Shown: positions 1 through 10,103, counted from the stretch's first letter. The stretch: DNA of 64,000 bases from Terribium retamae (GCF_022347545.1 NZ_JAKREW010000001.1:124001-188000); one strand, 5' to 3'. The notes: a model not told the origin generated them from the letters alone. Numbers and translations are program-made.

Positions 1-1213
1 CGATTCCATTCTCTACGACCTGCATTGGTTGGGCATCTTCCCTGATGCCACCGACTACCAGTCGCGCCGCATCCAAATCTACGATGACGCTGTCGAACGC
101 TTGAAGAAGGCCGGGGTGCTTTATCCCTGCTACGAGACACCGGAAGAACTCGATCTCAGACGCAAGATCCGTCGCACGCGCGGGTTGCCGCCGGTCTACG
201 GGCGCGAAGCCTTGACGCTTACGGCCAAAGAGATCCAGGATCTGGAGGCCGACGGCCGGCGTCCGCACTGGCGTTTCCTGCTCCCTAATTTCAAGAGCGA
301 TCCCCAGGAGCCCGAGCGTACGGACATCCACTGGAACGATCTTGTGCGCGGTGAAGAAACCGTCGATCTCGCCTCCGTATCCGATCCTGTGCTGGTGCGC
401 GAGGACGGCACCTATCTCTACACATTGCCTTCCGTGGTCGACGACATCGAGATGGGCATCAGCCACGTCATCCGCGGCGACGACCACGTCACCAATACCG
501 GGGTGCAGATCGCGCTGTTCAAGGCGCTTGGCGCTGATGTTCCAGCATTCGGCCACCACAACCTTTTGACCACGACGACTGGTGAGGGGCTTTCCAAGCG
601 CACTGGCTCTTTGTCGATCGAAGGGTTGCGCTCGGACGGCATCGAGCCGATGGCGGTCGCCTCGCTGGCGGTCCTCATCGGCACGTCCGAGAATGTCCAG
701 CCGATGGCGACGATGGCCGAGCTTGCCGGTCATTTCAATCCGGCTGCGACATCCAAATCCGCTGCCAAATTCGACCCGGAAGAACTGGTGGTGCTGAACC
801 GGGCGCTGATGCATTCGCTGTCCTTTGCCGATGCGCGCGACCGACTGGCGATACTTGGCATCTCGGGCGACAAGGCCGAGCCGTTCTGGAACGCGGTGCG
901 AGGCAATCTCGACCGGTTGAGTGATGCGGTTTCATGGTGGCGCATCGTGCACGAAGGTCCGCTCGAAAAGCCGGAATTCGAGCCGGAAGAACTTCAGTTC
1001 GTGCGGGAAGCCTTCGATTTGCTTCCCGATGAGCCATGGACCGCAACGGTCTGGAAGGACTGGACGAACAAGGTAAAAGAAGCCTCCGGCCGCAAGGGCA
1101 AGGCGCTGTTCTTGCCCTTGAGACTCGCGCTTACCGGGCTTGTTTCCGGGCCGGAGCTTGCTGATCTGTTGCCGCTGCTGGGTCGGGAAGGAACGTTGGC
1201 CCGACGACCCTGA
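1..1213 (+). CDS. gltX: Glutamate--tRNA ligase, 5'-truncated by window edge
   Basis: Charges tRNA with glutamate in the cytoplasm (class I aminoacyl-tRNA synthetase). The reading frame is open from base 2, so the N-terminal part with the HIGH motif lies outside the window. Visible family features are the segment around [12 protein letters not shown], the [16 protein letters not shown] block and the second signature loop as GEGLSKRTG, where the first Lys of the usual KLSKR form is replaced by Leu-preceding Gly; this variant is what I expect of one of the two gltX paralogues of alphaproteobacteria. The C-terminal anticodon-binding part is complete and ends with TGA at 1211-1213. The last 83 bases overlap the convergent gene on the other strand. 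Identity is secure; which paralogue it is remains an inference. Confidence 0.93.
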   Translation, partial: DSILYDLHWLGIFPDATDYQSRRIQIYDDAVERLKKAGVLYPCYETPEELDLRRKIRRTRGLPPVYGREALTLTAKEIQDLEADGRRPHWRFLLPNFKSDPQEPERTDIHWNDLVRGEETVDLASVSDPVLVREDGTYLYTLPSVVDDIEMGISHVIRGDDHVTNTGVQIALFKALGADVPAFGHHNLLTTTTGEGLSKRTGSLSIEGLRSDGIEPMAVASLAVLIGTSENVQPMATMAELAGHFNPAATSKSAAKFDPEELVVLNRALMHSLSFADARDRLAILGISGDKAEPFWNAVRGNLDRLSDAVSWWRIVHEGPLEKPEFEPEELQFVREAFDLLPDEPWTATVWKDWTNKVKEASGRKGKALFLPLRLALTGLVSGPELADLLPLLGREGTLARRP

Positions 1214-2243
1214 CCTTGCGCTGCTCCGGCGGGAGTACGGGGAGGGACGAGGGTTCCGGTTTCTGCACCAGTCGGCGTAGCGTCTCAGCGTCGAGTTTCC
1301 CGGCAATATTGGCGAGCGTCTCGGGATCATCCGCCGGATCCGGCTTGGCAGCAGGGATCGGAAGGAACGGCATAGCAGAGACAACGCCGGTACCGGGCTG
1401 TCGTGCTGATGGATTGCCAGCAATGATCTGAAAGTTTTTCGCTGCGTTACAGCCACAGCCCTGCGGAATCGGTTGACCGGGCGTCTTGTAGAGGAAGGCG
1501 GTGGGCAGCTCGGAATAAGGGCGTCCGGTTCTCGACGATGTCATGGTGGCAGGATCGCCATCGAGGCCACGCGAATAATAGACCTGCATCTCGGTGCCGG
1601 GACAGCCCGCATTGCAGCGGTTTTGATCGCGCTGGAAGTCGCTGGCAGTTGCGGCGTTGGACATCGGAAAAAAATAACCGTCGCAGGTGCGGACACACAT
1701 CGTGCGAACATTGCCGGAAGGAGAGGGCACGAACGCTGCGTCGAGAGTCGCCTCTTCCACACCACCGGTATCCCGGTCGGCCGGCTTCTCGTTCGGTGAT
1801 CGCGTCCGCTTCTCGATGGTCCCACCATCGTCACACTCATTGGCTTGCAACGCAGCCGCCACGCGGCGGCGGTCACGTTGCGGCGCGCTGTTTCCCATCC
1901 GTGCGCGTTTGCGCTGAAGTTTGTCCAGATTAGCGTTCATCCTGTCGATGGCCGCGTTCAGAGCCGCACATTGACCGATGCTGCTGCCGAATAACGAAAA
2001 GCCGCAACCAGCGTCACGCGCTTGCGCCCGTGCTTTGGCGAGTTCGTTGTTCTGTCGCGCTATGGCGCCGTCATAGCGACGTTGCTGCGTAGCGCTGGTG
2101 ACCTTCTGCAGCGAGGCAAGCTCGGCGCGCAACTGTCGACAGACACGAGGCGAGGCTTCGGCCTGACCGGCAGGCATAAGGATAAACACAATGGCGCCGA
2201 GCAGGGTCCACCCAAGCGCCAGCTTTCGATCCGCTGCGGTCAT
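1131..2243 (-). CDS. DUF2865 domain-containing exported protein
   Basis: 370 residues of unknown function. The N-terminus has a short basic stretch followed by a hydrophobic segment ending in AEA, which looks like a Sec signal peptide, so an envelope or periplasmic location is likely. The central part (about residues 35-110) is rich in Gln, Arg and Ala and is probably helical. It is followed by a Cys-containing domain with the landmarks [18 protein letters not shown] and [10 protein letters not shown], typical of the DUF2865 family of Rhizobiales. The C-terminal ~90 residues are Pro-rich and low complexity. It converges on gltX and overlaps its 3' end by 83 bases. ATG at 2243 is the only sensible start because it begins the signal peptide. 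Confidence 0.8.
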   Translation of the reverse strand: MTAADRKLALGWTLLGAIVFILMPAGQAEASPRVCRQLRAELASLQKVTSATQQRRYDGAIARQNNELAKARAQARDAGCGFSLFGSSIGQCAALNAAIDRMNANLDKLQRKRARMGNSAPQRDRRRVAAALQANECDDGGTIEKRTRSPNEKPADRDTGGVEEATLDAAFVPSPSGNVRTMCVRTCDGYFFPMSNAATASDFQRDQNRCNAGCPGTEMQVYYSRGLDGDPATMTSSRTGRPYSELPTAFLYKTPGQPIPQGCGCNAAKNFQIIAGNPSARQPGTGVVSAMPFLPIPAAKPDPADDPETLANIAGKLDAETLRRLVQKPEPSSLPVLPPEQRKVRVVGPTFLPDPAAATDQQAPARKQAR

Positions 2244-2307
2244 CGCTTTTTTGCCCGCCCCACGAGCCGCAAAAGTAGCGTGAGGCAGTTAAGCTTCTCT
2301 TGACCCC

Positions 2308-4638
2308 TCAACCAGCAGGTGCGTTGAGCGCCGCCTGCGCCTTGTGCGAGGCTTCGACGACCGCCAGGGCCGTCATATTGACCACGCCGCGCGACGTCAC
2401 CGAAGGTGTCAGGATATGTGCCGGTTTATCTGTGCCGAGCAGGATCGGGCCGACATGCAAGGCGTCCAGCATCGTGCGCAGAGCCGTCAAGGTGATGTTG
2501 GCGGAATCCAGGCTCGGGAACACCAGCAGATTCGCTTCGCCCTTCAGCCGCGAATGTGGGTACACGCGTTGGCGCAGGTGTTCCGATAGCGCGGAATCGG
2601 CATGCATTTCGCCGTCACATTCGAGGTCCGGGGCGACGCGCGCCAGAATTTCCGCGGCTTTGCGCATTTTAAGGGCACTTGGCGCATCGCGCGAACCGAA
2701 GTCGGACAGCGAGAGCAGGGCGGCTTTGGGTTCGATGCCGAAACGGCGAATTTCCTCGGCGGCCAGGATCGTCATCTCGGCGATTTCCTCGGCCGTGGGA
2801 TCCAGTGAGACATAGGTGTCGGTGAGGAAAAGCACCCCGCGCTGGGAAATCAGCATCGACAGGGTCGAAAGATCATGGTCGCTGATGCCAGGGCGGGGTC
2901 CGATAATCAGGGTAACGTTGCGCAAATGACGCGCGAAACGGCCTTCGAGACCGCAGATCATGGCATCGGCATCGCCGCGTTTTACCGCAAGCCCAGCAAT
3001 GACCGTATTGTCAGTACGCACCATGGTGCGTGCCGCCTCCGGCGTGATGCCGCGGCGACCGCCGAGTTCGATCAGCAGGTCGACATAATGGCGGTAGCGC
3101 GGATCCTCTTCCGGATTGATCAAACCGAAATCCACACCCGGTCTGATGCGCAGCCCATAACGTTTGAGGCGAACTTCGATCACATGCGGACGGCCGATCA
3201 GGATCGGTTCGGCGATACCTTCTTCCAGCACCACCTGGGCGGCGCGCAGCACTCGCTCGTCTTCGCCATCGGCGTAGATGACGCGCTTGGCAGTGGAGCC
3301 GCGGGCCGTGGAGAATACCGGCTTCATGACGAGGCCGGAACGGAAGACGAAGCGGTTCAACTTGTCGAGATAGGCGGCCATGTCGGCGATCGGACGTGTC
3401 GCAACGCCGGTATCGCAGGCTGCCTTCGCCACGGCCGGCGCGATGCGCAGTATCAGACGCGGGTCGAATGGCGACGGAATCAGGAAATCCGGTCCAAAGA
3501 TTGGCGTTTCGCCGGAATAGGCCCGTGCAGCGACATCGGAGGGCTCTTCGCGGGCGAGCGCTGCGATGGCGCGCACGGCTGCCATCTTCATTTCTTCGTT
3601 GATGGCGCTGGCACCACAATCCAGCGCGCCTCGGAAGATGTAGGGGAAGCAGATGACGTTGTTGACCTGGTTGGGGAAGTCGGACCGGCCGGTGCAGATC
3701 ATCGCGTCGGGGCGAGCGGCACGTGCCACTTCCGGCATGATCTCCGGCGTCGGGTTGGCCAGCGCCAGGATTAATGGTTTTTCAGCCATCCCCTTGAGCA
3801 ACTCCGGCTTCAGCACGCCGGCGGCAGACAGGCCGAGAAATACGTCCGCGCCAGATATGACATCCGCCAGCGTGCGTGCTTCGGTATCCTTGACGTAAGG
3901 ATCCTTCCAGCGGTCCATCTCTTCGACACGCCCTTTATGGGCAACTCCGAAACGGTCCGTCACCCAGATGTTCTCGATTCTCGCGCCAAGCGAAACCAGC
4001 AGGTTGAGGCAGGCGAGAGCCGCGGCACCGGCGCCAGAGGTGACGATCTTGACGTCTTCGATCTTCTTGGCCGCCAGTTCCAGGCCGTTAAGCACAGCGG
4101 CGGCGACGATAATGGCGGTGCCGTGCTGGTCGTCATGGAAGACCGGGATACCCATGCGGGCTTTCAACCGTTCCTCGACCTCGAAACATTCCGGCGCCTT
4201 GATATCTTCCAGGTTGATGCCGCCGAAGGTCGGTTCGAGCGCAGCCACGGTCTCGACCATGCGATCGATTTCGGGTGCGTCGATTTCAATGTCGAAAACG
4301 TCGATGCCTGCGAATTTCTTGAACAGCACCGCCTTGCCTTCCATCACCGGCTTGGAGGCGAGCGGACCGATATTGCCGAGGCCGAGGACGGCCGAACCAT
4401 TCGAAATCACTGCGACGAGGTTGGCGCGCGCAGTATAGTCGGCGGCTGTCGCAGGATCATCCTTGATCGCGAGGCACGGTGCGGCGACACCCGGCGAATA
4501 GGCGAGCGCCAGATCGCGCTGGTTGCCGAGCGGCTTCGTGGCTTGGATTTCCAGCTTTCCCGGGATGGGAAATTTATGGAAGAAGAGCGCGGCCTCATCG
4601 AGATCCGAACGTGCCGTCTTGCTCTTGTCGCCTGCCAT
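2308..4638 (-). CDS. maeB: NAD(P)-dependent malic enzyme fused to phosphotransacetylase-like domain
   Basis: Oxidative decarboxylation of malate to pyruvate, linking the TCA cycle to gluconeogenesis and acetyl-CoA supply; important in rhizobia growing on C4-dicarboxylates. 776 residues, the usual length of the large proteobacterial enzymes. Residues 1-430 form the malic enzyme part: [13 protein letters not shown], the acid-rich [11 protein letters not shown] and [14 protein letters not shown] metal-binding blocks, [11 protein letters not shown], and the Rossmann motif [12 protein letters not shown]. Residues 440-776 resemble phosphotransacetylase ([43 protein letters not shown]); in known members this part is regulatory rather than catalytic. 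Whether this is the NAD (Dme) or NADP (Tme) form cannot be decided by eye. ATG at 4638. It stands alone, with a 158-base gap upstream holding an inverted repeat. Confidence 0.93.
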   Translation of the reverse strand: MAGDKSKTARSDLDEAALFFHKFPIPGKLEIQATKPLGNQRDLALAYSPGVAAPCLAIKDDPATAADYTARANLVAVISNGSAVLGLGNIGPLASKPVMEGKAVLFKKFAGIDVFDIEIDAPEIDRMVETVAALEPTFGGINLEDIKAPECFEVEERLKARMGIPVFHDDQHGTAIIVAAAVLNGLELAAKKIEDVKIVTSGAGAAALACLNLLVSLGARIENIWVTDRFGVAHKGRVEEMDRWKDPYVKDTEARTLADVISGADVFLGLSAAGVLKPELLKGMAEKPLILALANPTPEIMPEVARAARPDAMICTGRSDFPNQVNNVICFPYIFRGALDCGASAINEEMKMAAVRAIAALAREEPSDVAARAYSGETPIFGPDFLIPSPFDPRLILRIAPAVAKAACDTGVATRPIADMAAYLDKLNRFVFRSGLVMKPVFSTARGSTAKRVIYADGEDERVLRAAQVVLEEGIAEPILIGRPHVIEVRLKRYGLRIRPGVDFGLINPEEDPRYRHYVDLLIELGGRRGITPEAARTMVRTDNTVIAGLAVKRGDADAMICGLEGRFARHLRNVTLIIGPRPGISDHDLSTLSMLISQRGVLFLTDTYVSLDPTAEEIAEMTILAAEEIRRFGIEPKAALLSLSDFGSRDAPSALKMRKAAEILARVAPDLECDGEMHADSALSEHLRQRVYPHSRLKGEANLLVFPSLDSANITLTALRTMLDALHVGPILLGTDKPAHILTPSVTSRGVVNMTALAVVEASHKAQAALNAPAG

Positions 4639-4709
4639 GCTTTCCCGCCTCCTGTTGCGTCACCCCTTTTAGCACGCAGCCGCGTTATTTCGAGCCGAGA
4701 TGTGGTTGG

Positions 4710-4746
4710 CCCGCATGCTTTTTCAATGCGTGGAAAAGCATGCGGG
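4710..4746. repeat. Intergenic inverted repeat / stem-loop
   Basis: Arms at 4710-4723 (CCCGCATGCTTTTT) and 4733-4746 (GAAAAGCATGCGGG) pair over 14 bases with one mismatch around a 9-base loop. It lies between two leftward genes. Reading leftward there is no U tract after the hairpin, so it is a weak candidate for a terminator. The GCATG arms with an AAAAG core resemble the short intergenic palindromes often dispersed in rhizobial genomes, but only one copy is visible here. Confidence 0.5.
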
Positions 4747-4796
4747 ATCAAAGCGCTGACGGAGAAAGTTACGGGAAGCGCCGCAACTTTTCCTGA

Positions 4797-5576
4797 TTAG
4801 AAGGCGCTGACATAAAGTCCGCCGTCGACCGGAATGTTCTGCCCCGTGAGATAGCCTGCATGCACCGAGCATAGGAAAGCGCAGATCTGGCCGAATTCCT
4901 CCGACGTTCCGAGACGCTTGGCCGGAATGTCGGCCGCAAGACGTGCCTTGCGTTCTTTTGCGGCTTCCGCCGTCTCAACCGAGCCCGGCTCATGCGGTCC
5001 GCGCAGGCGATCGGTATCCAGCTTGCCGGGGAGCAAGCTGTTGATGGTGACGTTACGGTCGACGACCGTACGGGCGACGCCGGCGAGGAAGGAAGTCAAT
5101 CCGGCGCGCGCGCCGGAGGACAGGTCGAGACCTGGGATCGGCATATAGACGGAAAGCGAGGTGATGTTGACGATGCGGCCGAAGCCACGCGCCGCCATGC
5201 CGTCGATGACGGCCTTCACCAGTTCGATCGGCGTGACCATGTTATTGGTGACGCCCTCCAGGATCTTTTCGCGGTCGAGTTCGCGAAAATCGCGATAGGG
5301 TGGTCCGCCATTGTTGTTGACGAGGATATCCGGGTCGGGGCAGGCGGCCATGATTGCCTTCTGCACTTCGGGTCTCGACACGTCGCCGACAACTTCAACA
5401 ACCCGCACACCGAAGCGCTCGCGGATGTCCGCTGCTGTTTTCGCGAGAAGCACGGGATCGCGCCCGTTGACCACCAGGTCGCAACCGGCGTCGGCCAGAG
5501 CAATAGCGCACCCGCGCCCTAGCCCCTTGCTCGACGCGCAAACGATTGCCTTCTTGCCGCGAATGCCAAGATCCAT
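4797..5576 (-). CDS. SDR-family oxidoreductase-like protein with degenerate active site
   Basis: 259 residues with a full Rossmann-fold SDR layout. The N-terminal cofactor motif is ASSKGLGRGCA (SDR glycine motif with Ser-Lys in place of the first Gly), followed by ILVNNNGGP (the NNAG equivalent) and IVNITSLS carrying the expected Ser region. The YxxxK catalytic motif is replaced: where YSASKAGL is expected the protein has SSGARAGL, so Tyr becomes Ser and Lys becomes Arg. The C-terminal GQNIPVDGGLY is intact. This matches the beta-ketoacyl-reductase-like SDR subgroup that is known to lack the standard tetrad. The substrate is unknown. ATG at 5576. Divergent from the phosphoesterase gene at 5692. 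Confidence 0.8.
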   Translation of the reverse strand: MDLGIRGKKAIVCASSKGLGRGCAIALADAGCDLVVNGRDPVLLAKTAADIRERFGVRVVEVVGDVSRPEVQKAIMAACPDPDILVNNNGGPPYRDFRELDREKILEGVTNNMVTPIELVKAVIDGMAARGFGRIVNITSLSVYMPIPGLDLSSGARAGLTSFLAGVARTVVDRNVTINSLLPGKLDTDRLRGPHEPGSVETAEAAKERKARLAADIPAKRLGTSEEFGQICAFLCSVHAGYLTGQNIPVDGGLYVSAF

Positions 5577-5691
5577 GTCCGAAACCTCCGATTTGGTTAC
5601 ACTAGGCTAGCGAAAGGACTGGCCTAATCGCAACCGTCATACGGTTGTTGCATGAATCGGGGCATAGCCAGCGCGAAAAGGTGAGATCGCG

Positions 5692-6528
5692 ATGTCCGGC
5701 GCCAAACCACATATGTTTCGCTCCATCTTCATCTCGGATGTTCATCTGGGGTCGAAGGCGGCCAAGGCTGAATTCCTGATCGATTTCCTGCGCCATCACG
5801 ACGCCGATACGATCTTCCTGGTCGGCGACATCGTGGACGGCTGGCGCTTGCGCCGCAGCTGGCATTGGCCACAGGCTCATAACGACGTGGTGCAGAAACT
5901 TCTGCGCAAGGCGCGCAAAGGTGCCACGATCACCTACATCGCGGGCAATCATGACGAGTTCGCCCGACAGTTCCAGGGTGTGCATTTCGGCGGCATCGTC
6001 GTCGCCGACCGTGCGATTCACGAGACGGCGGACGGCCGTCGCATGCTCATCATCCACGGCGACCAGTTCGACACGGTCGTGCACAATGCACGCTGGCTCG
6101 CCTATTTTGGTGATTATGCCTACGATGCCGCCATGCTGATCAATCGCGCCGTGGGGCGTTTCCGCAAGATCTTCGGCATGCCTTACTGGTCGTTTTCTTC
6201 CTGGGCCAAAGTGAAGGTTAAGAAGGCAGTCAATTTCATCGGTTCCTTCCAGGAAGTACTCGCCGAGGAGGCGCGGCGCTCGGAAGTGGATGGCGTGATC
6301 TGTGGCCATATCCACCACGCGGCGATCGAAAACTTCGACGACGTACAATACATCAACACCGGTGATTGGGTGGAGAGCTGCACGGCAGTGGTCGAGCATT
6401 TCGACGGCCGCTTCGAGATACTGCGCTGGGCTCATGTGATGCCGGAAGCGCCGCAGGTAGAACCGGTTCTGGTACCTGTGACTTTTGATGGTTTGCCGAA
6501 GAAAGTCAGGACTGCGGCGGCAGCTTGA
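5692..6528 (+). CDS. UDP-2,3-diacylglucosamine diphosphatase-like metallophosphoesterase
   Basis: 278-residue calcineurin-like phosphoesterase. All dinuclear metal motifs are visible: SDVHLG near residue 15, LVGDIVDGW, AGNHDE, HGDQFD and CGHIHHA. The order and spacing fit the LpxH-like UDP-2,3-diacylglucosamine pyrophosphatase family, which cleaves UDP-diacylglucosamine to lipid X in lipid A biosynthesis at the inner membrane. Many alphaproteobacteria use the unrelated LpxI for that step, so this copy may have a related but different phospholipid or nucleotide substrate; I therefore give no gene symbol. ATG at 5692 has AGGTGAG 8 bases upstream. Met8, which opens directly into the first strand, is an alternative start. 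Confidence 0.82.
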   Translation: MSGAKPHMFRSIFISDVHLGSKAAKAEFLIDFLRHHDADTIFLVGDIVDGWRLRRSWHWPQAHNDVVQKLLRKARKGATITYIAGNHDEFARQFQGVHFGGIVVADRAIHETADGRRMLIIHGDQFDTVVHNARWLAYFGDYAYDAAMLINRAVGRFRKIFGMPYWSFSSWAKVKVKKAVNFIGSFQEVLAEEARRSEVDGVICGHIHHAAIENFDDVQYINTGDWVESCTAVVEHFDGRFEILRWAHVMPEAPQVEPVLVPVTFDGLPKKVRTAAAA

Positions 6529-6674
6529 AGACGGGCAATTCGCGCACACCGCCGAACCCGGGCAAGATTGATATAAATCGATTAGGCCAACCAGTTTCTG
6601 GCGGCTGCCGGGCGTGATAGAGCAAGGCAGCGAGCCGGCCATTTTGCCGGCAGCATTCGCCGATTGCCTCTTCG

Positions 6675-7889
6675 ATGTCCCTGCCTCCGCTTTCGCCTGA
6701 ACAGCAGATCAAGCCGCGCAATTATGAACTGCGCATGGCGCTGATCTTCTTCACCGTTCTGGTGCCGAGCGGTATCTATCTGCCTTATTTTCCGCTCTGG
6801 CTTGAAGCGCACGGTTTCAGTCCGGAAAAGATCGCGGTGATTCTATCCGCGCCGATGTTCCTGCGCGTTGTCACGACGCCATTGTTTACCTCACTGGCCG
6901 ACAAGGCGAGCGACCGCGTCAACGTTTATCTGGCCCTGGCAATCGCCTCGGTGGTAGCCTCGGCGGGTTATTTCCTGCCGCCCAGCTATGCCATCGTACT
7001 GGCGGTTTCCCTGGTGCTGGCGGTGGTTTGGACCCCGCATTCACCGATTGCAGATTCATTGGCGTTGTCTGGCGTGCGCCGTTTCGGTGCCAATTATCCG
7101 CGTATGCGCATCTGGGGATCAATCTCCTATCTTTGCGCCAATCTCGTCGGCGGCTTCATCCTGACGTCGACCGGAGCGGGCGCGGTACCGATCATGCTGT
7201 TCGTTTCGTTCCTGGCGATCGTGGCGGTTGGCCTGCTGGCGCCGCGTTTAGGGCGGCCGCGACGGGCATCGCCACTCTCTGCCACAGACCTGCAGCAAGC
7301 CGTGCCCAGTCTGCGAAATCCGTACTTTCTGTACTTCGCCACCGGTGCTGGCGTTCTCGTTGGCAGCCATGGTTTTCTGTATGGATTCTCATCCATCTAC
7401 TGGAAATCACTCGGTATCAGCGATTCCGTCGTCGGCCTTCTCTGGGCCTTCGGCGTGGTATGCGAAGTTTGCATGTTCATGGCCTTCAACAGGCTGTTCA
7501 GTCATGTCACGGTCGTGCGTGTGATGGTGTTGGCGGCCATCGGCGCTATCCTGCGCTGGATTGCGTTCCCTTTGATCTGGCCGCTTGGGCTGGGTGTATC
7601 CGGTTTCTTCGGGCTCCAGGCGCTGCATGCGATTTCGACGGCGCTGGTGCTGATCGGCCTGCAGAAGATGATCGGCGAGACCGTTGCAGAAGAGCGTACT
7701 GGCGCAGCGCAGGGCATCGCTTTCTTTGCCAACGGCCTTTCCATGGCTGCGGTTACGCTGGCTTCCGGCCCGCTCTACCAGAGCTTTGGTGTCGAAGGAT
7801 TCTACGCAATGGTGCCCGTGGCTTTGCTGGGCTTGGCATTGATCCTTCTCGCCGGGCGCTCATCCCCACAGCGCTTGATCAGGCGGTGA
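6675..7889 (+). CDS. MFS transporter, HcaT/nucleoside-symporter-like
   Basis: 404-residue inner-membrane major facilitator with about 12 hydrophobic segments. The segment after the first helix (YLPYFPLWLEAHGFSPEKIAVIL) and SLADKASDRVNVYLAL are characteristic of the MFS_1-like group that includes the 3-phenylpropionate permease HcaT. The transported compound is unknown. ATG at 6675. The 3' end overlaps the convergent epimerase gene by 30 bases. The neighbouring dipeptide epimerase could suggest peptide-derived substrates, but the two genes are convergent and are not an operon. Confidence 0.82.
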   Translation: MSLPPLSPEQQIKPRNYELRMALIFFTVLVPSGIYLPYFPLWLEAHGFSPEKIAVILSAPMFLRVVTTPLFTSLADKASDRVNVYLALAIASVVASAGYFLPPSYAIVLAVSLVLAVVWTPHSPIADSLALSGVRRFGANYPRMRIWGSISYLCANLVGGFILTSTGAGAVPIMLFVSFLAIVAVGLLAPRLGRPRRASPLSATDLQQAVPSLRNPYFLYFATGAGVLVGSHGFLYGFSSIYWKSLGISDSVVGLLWAFGVVCEVCMFMAFNRLFSHVTVVRVMVLAAIGAILRWIAFPLIWPLGLGVSGFFGLQALHAISTALVLIGLQKMIGETVAEERTGAAQGIAFFANGLSMAAVTLASGPLYQSFGVEGFYAMVPVALLGLALILLAGRSSPQRLIRR

Positions 7890-8840
7890 AACCTGCGATC
7901 CTTGGTAGACAAGGCCCGGTTCGCGATCGCGTGCCAGCAACAACGGGCCATCGAGATCGACATAATCCGCTCCCTGCGCCAGAAGTACCGCCGGCGCCAT
8001 CCCAAGAGACGTGCCAACCATGCAGCCCACCATGATGCCGAGGCCACGCTCGCGGGCGCGGTCGCGCAACTTGATCGCTTCGGTCAAACCTCCGGCTTTA
8101 TCCAGTTTGATGTTGACGGCATCATAGAGGCCGACCAGGGCATCGATGTCTTCTGCCGCATGCACGCTTTCGTCGGCACAGATCGGGATCGGCCTGGGAA
8201 TGTGCCTTAGTTTGTCATCGTGACCGGCCGGCAAGGGTTGTTCGATCAAGGTGACGCCAAGAGCGGCAGCAGCGGCAATGTTTTCTTGGACATTGTCGTT
8301 AGTCCAGCCTTCGTTGGCGTCAAGGATCAGCCGGCTGTTCGGCGCCGCTTCGCGCACCGCGCGGATGCGAGCGGCATCGTTGTTACCGCCGAGTTTGACT
8401 TTCAACAGGGGGCGAGCGGCATTGGCACGGGCTTGGCTGGCCATTGCTTCTGGTTCAGCTAAAGAAAGCGTATAGGCGGTCTCAAGCGGTTTCGGTTCTA
8501 GGCCAAGCAATTTGGCGGCCGATGCGCCGGCCGTCTTGGCTTCCAGATCCCATAGGGCGCAGTCTATGGCATTGCGGGCCGCGCCCGGCGGCAATGCGCT
8601 TTGCAGCTCGAGCCGGCCCATGCCGGCTTCCAGCGAAGGACGAAGCGGCTCGATCGTCGCCAGAACGCCCTCGATCGTTTCCCCGTAACGCTTGTAAGGT
8701 ACGCACTCACCCCAGCCAACGTTGTTTCCGTCCCTGATCCTAACCGTGATCACTTCGGCCTCGGTCTTCGAGCCACGCGCGATGGTGAAAACACCAGCGA
8801 TCGGAAAACGCTCAGTCTCGACAGAAATGACACGCGCCAT
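7860..8840 (-). CDS. Dipeptide epimerase (L-Ala-D/L-Glu epimerase type), enolase superfamily
   Basis: 326 residues. Interconverts the Glu stereocentre of L-Ala-D-Glu-type dipeptides, usually in murein peptide recycling, in the cytoplasm. Enolase-superfamily catalytic landmarks are in order: KVKLGG (KxK general base), LDANEGW, IEQPLP and CADES (three acidic metal ligands), then NIKLDKAGG with the opposite-face Lys. The C-terminal DLDGPLLLARD supplies the DxD motif that binds the dipeptide ammonium group in this family. An upstream in-frame extension to 8945 is possible, but the ATG at 8840 starts the conserved MARVISVETERFP strand, so I use it. Exact dipeptide specificity is inferred. Confidence 0.87.
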   Translation of the reverse strand: MARVISVETERFPIAGVFTIARGSKTEAEVITVRIRDGNNVGWGECVPYKRYGETIEGVLATIEPLRPSLEAGMGRLELQSALPPGAARNAIDCALWDLEAKTAGASAAKLLGLEPKPLETAYTLSLAEPEAMASQARANAARPLLKVKLGGNNDAARIRAVREAAPNSRLILDANEGWTNDNVQENIAAAAALGVTLIEQPLPAGHDDKLRHIPRPIPICADESVHAAEDIDALVGLYDAVNIKLDKAGGLTEAIKLRDRARERGLGIMVGCMVGTSLGMAPAVLLAQGADYVDLDGPLLLARDREPGLVYQGSQVSPPDQALWG

Positions 8841-8917
8841 ATTTTTCTGCTCCGGTGGTGCTTGGGTAACGCTGCCGACAAATCGACAGGCAAGCTGCGT
8901 CAGGCTAAACAGATGGC

Positions 8918-10102
8918 ATGTTGACGATCCGCAAACGCGACGCAAGCGACAAGGCCGCCGCAGCGGCAGTCGAACCGCGCGTTGTCGTCAGCGAGAGCGA
9001 TGGAACGCTCGCCTGCGCCTTCCACGGCAATTGGACGACGAGACGTGTTGCGCAGGTCGACGCGGAGATGCGCAAGCTTGAAAAGCGCAACGACTTCAAG
9101 GTTCTATCGCTTGATTTTTCAAGCATCGGACGTATCGATACCGCCGGTGCCTGGCTGATCGAGCGGCTGATCAATGCACACGAGACGCGCGGGGCCGAGG
9201 TCAAGCAGGTTGGGCAAAGCGAGACGGTCACCACCCTGATTGCCGCGGTCTGCGATGCTGTGAAGCGAAGCGAGTCGGTGCAAACGGTTCATCAGCCGAA
9301 TATCGTCCTGCGGGCTCTGGAGGTGATCGGGCGACGGGTCTGTGAGGCGGGCGACGATTTTATGGCCGGGATGAACATCCTCGGCGCCACGATCCGCGGC
9401 GCGCAGATGAAGCTCGGACGCGGCCATGCAGTCAATCCGGCCGCCATCTTCAACCAGCTCGATCGCATGGGCGTCGGCGCCGTACCCGTGGTTCTTTTGA
9501 TGTCGACCATCGTCGGCGCAATTGTGGCGCAGCAGGGCGCCTACCAATTGCGTTACTTCGGCGCAGATATCTTCGTGGTCGATCTCGTCGGCGTGCTCGT
9601 TTTGCGCGAACTTGGCGTGCTGATGACCGCTATCATGATTGCGGGCCGTTCGGGCAGTGCGATCACAGCTGAGATCGGTTCGATGAAAATGCGCGAAGAG
9701 GTGGACGCGCTGAAGGTCATCGGCCTCAATCCGATCGGTGTGCTGGTTTTTCCGCGCCTTGTTGCCTTGGTCATCGGGCTCCCTTGTCTCACCGTTCTTG
9801 CCAATTTTGCTGCTCTCGGCGGTGGAATTTTCGCGGCTTGGCTCTATTCGGATATCCCTCCGGCAGCCTTCATCGATCGGCTCAAGGTGGCCATCGACCT
9901 TTCGACCATCTTTGCCGGCCTCATCAAGGCCCCGTTCATGGCCATCATTATCGGCACCATTGCTTCGGTTGAGGGGCTCAAGGTGGGAGGCAGCGCGGAA
10001 TCACTCGGTTTGCATGTGACGCAGTCGGTGGTGAAATCCATCTTCGTTGTCATCATCCTCGACGGGCTTTTCGCCCTGTTCTACGCGTCGATCAATTTCT
10101 GA
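8918..10102 (+). CDS. mlaE: MlaE-family ABC permease with N-terminal STAS domain
   Basis: 394-residue inner-membrane permease of an MCE/Mla lipid transporter that moves phospholipids between the membranes. Residues about 20-120 form a STAS domain (VLSLDFSSIGRIDTAGAWLIERL), equivalent to the separate MlaB protein of E. coli. Residues 150-394 are the permease: GVGAVPVVLLMSTIVGAIVAQQGAYQL, the cytoplasmic coupling stretch around GSAITAEIGSMKMREEVDALKV, and four to five further hydrophobic segments. ATG at 8918 lies 77 bases from the divergent epimerase start. It is first in an operon with the ATPase (1-base gap) and the MCE protein. Confidence 0.9.
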   Translation: MLTIRKRDASDKAAAAAVEPRVVVSESDGTLACAFHGNWTTRRVAQVDAEMRKLEKRNDFKVLSLDFSSIGRIDTAGAWLIERLINAHETRGAEVKQVGQSETVTTLIAAVCDAVKRSESVQTVHQPNIVLRALEVIGRRVCEAGDDFMAGMNILGATIRGAQMKLGRGHAVNPAAIFNQLDRMGVGAVPVVLLMSTIVGAIVAQQGAYQLRYFGADIFVVDLVGVLVLRELGVLMTAIMIAGRSGSAITAEIGSMKMREEVDALKVIGLNPIGVLVFPRLVALVIGLPCLTVLANFAALGGGIFAAWLYSDIPPAAFIDRLKVAIDLSTIFAGLIKAPFMAIIIGTIASVEGLKVGGSAESLGLHVTQSVVKSIFVVIILDGLFALFYASINF

Positions 10103-10103
10103 C

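Noticed and set aside
2875..3774. 299-residue plus-strand open frame within maeB
   Set aside because: Antisense shadow of the malic enzyme; no RBS and no recognisable domain.
6634..6651. GCCGGC-CATTTT-GCCGGC hairpin before the MFS gene
   Set aside because: Only a 6-bp stem without a T tract; too weak to call a terminator or a riboswitch.
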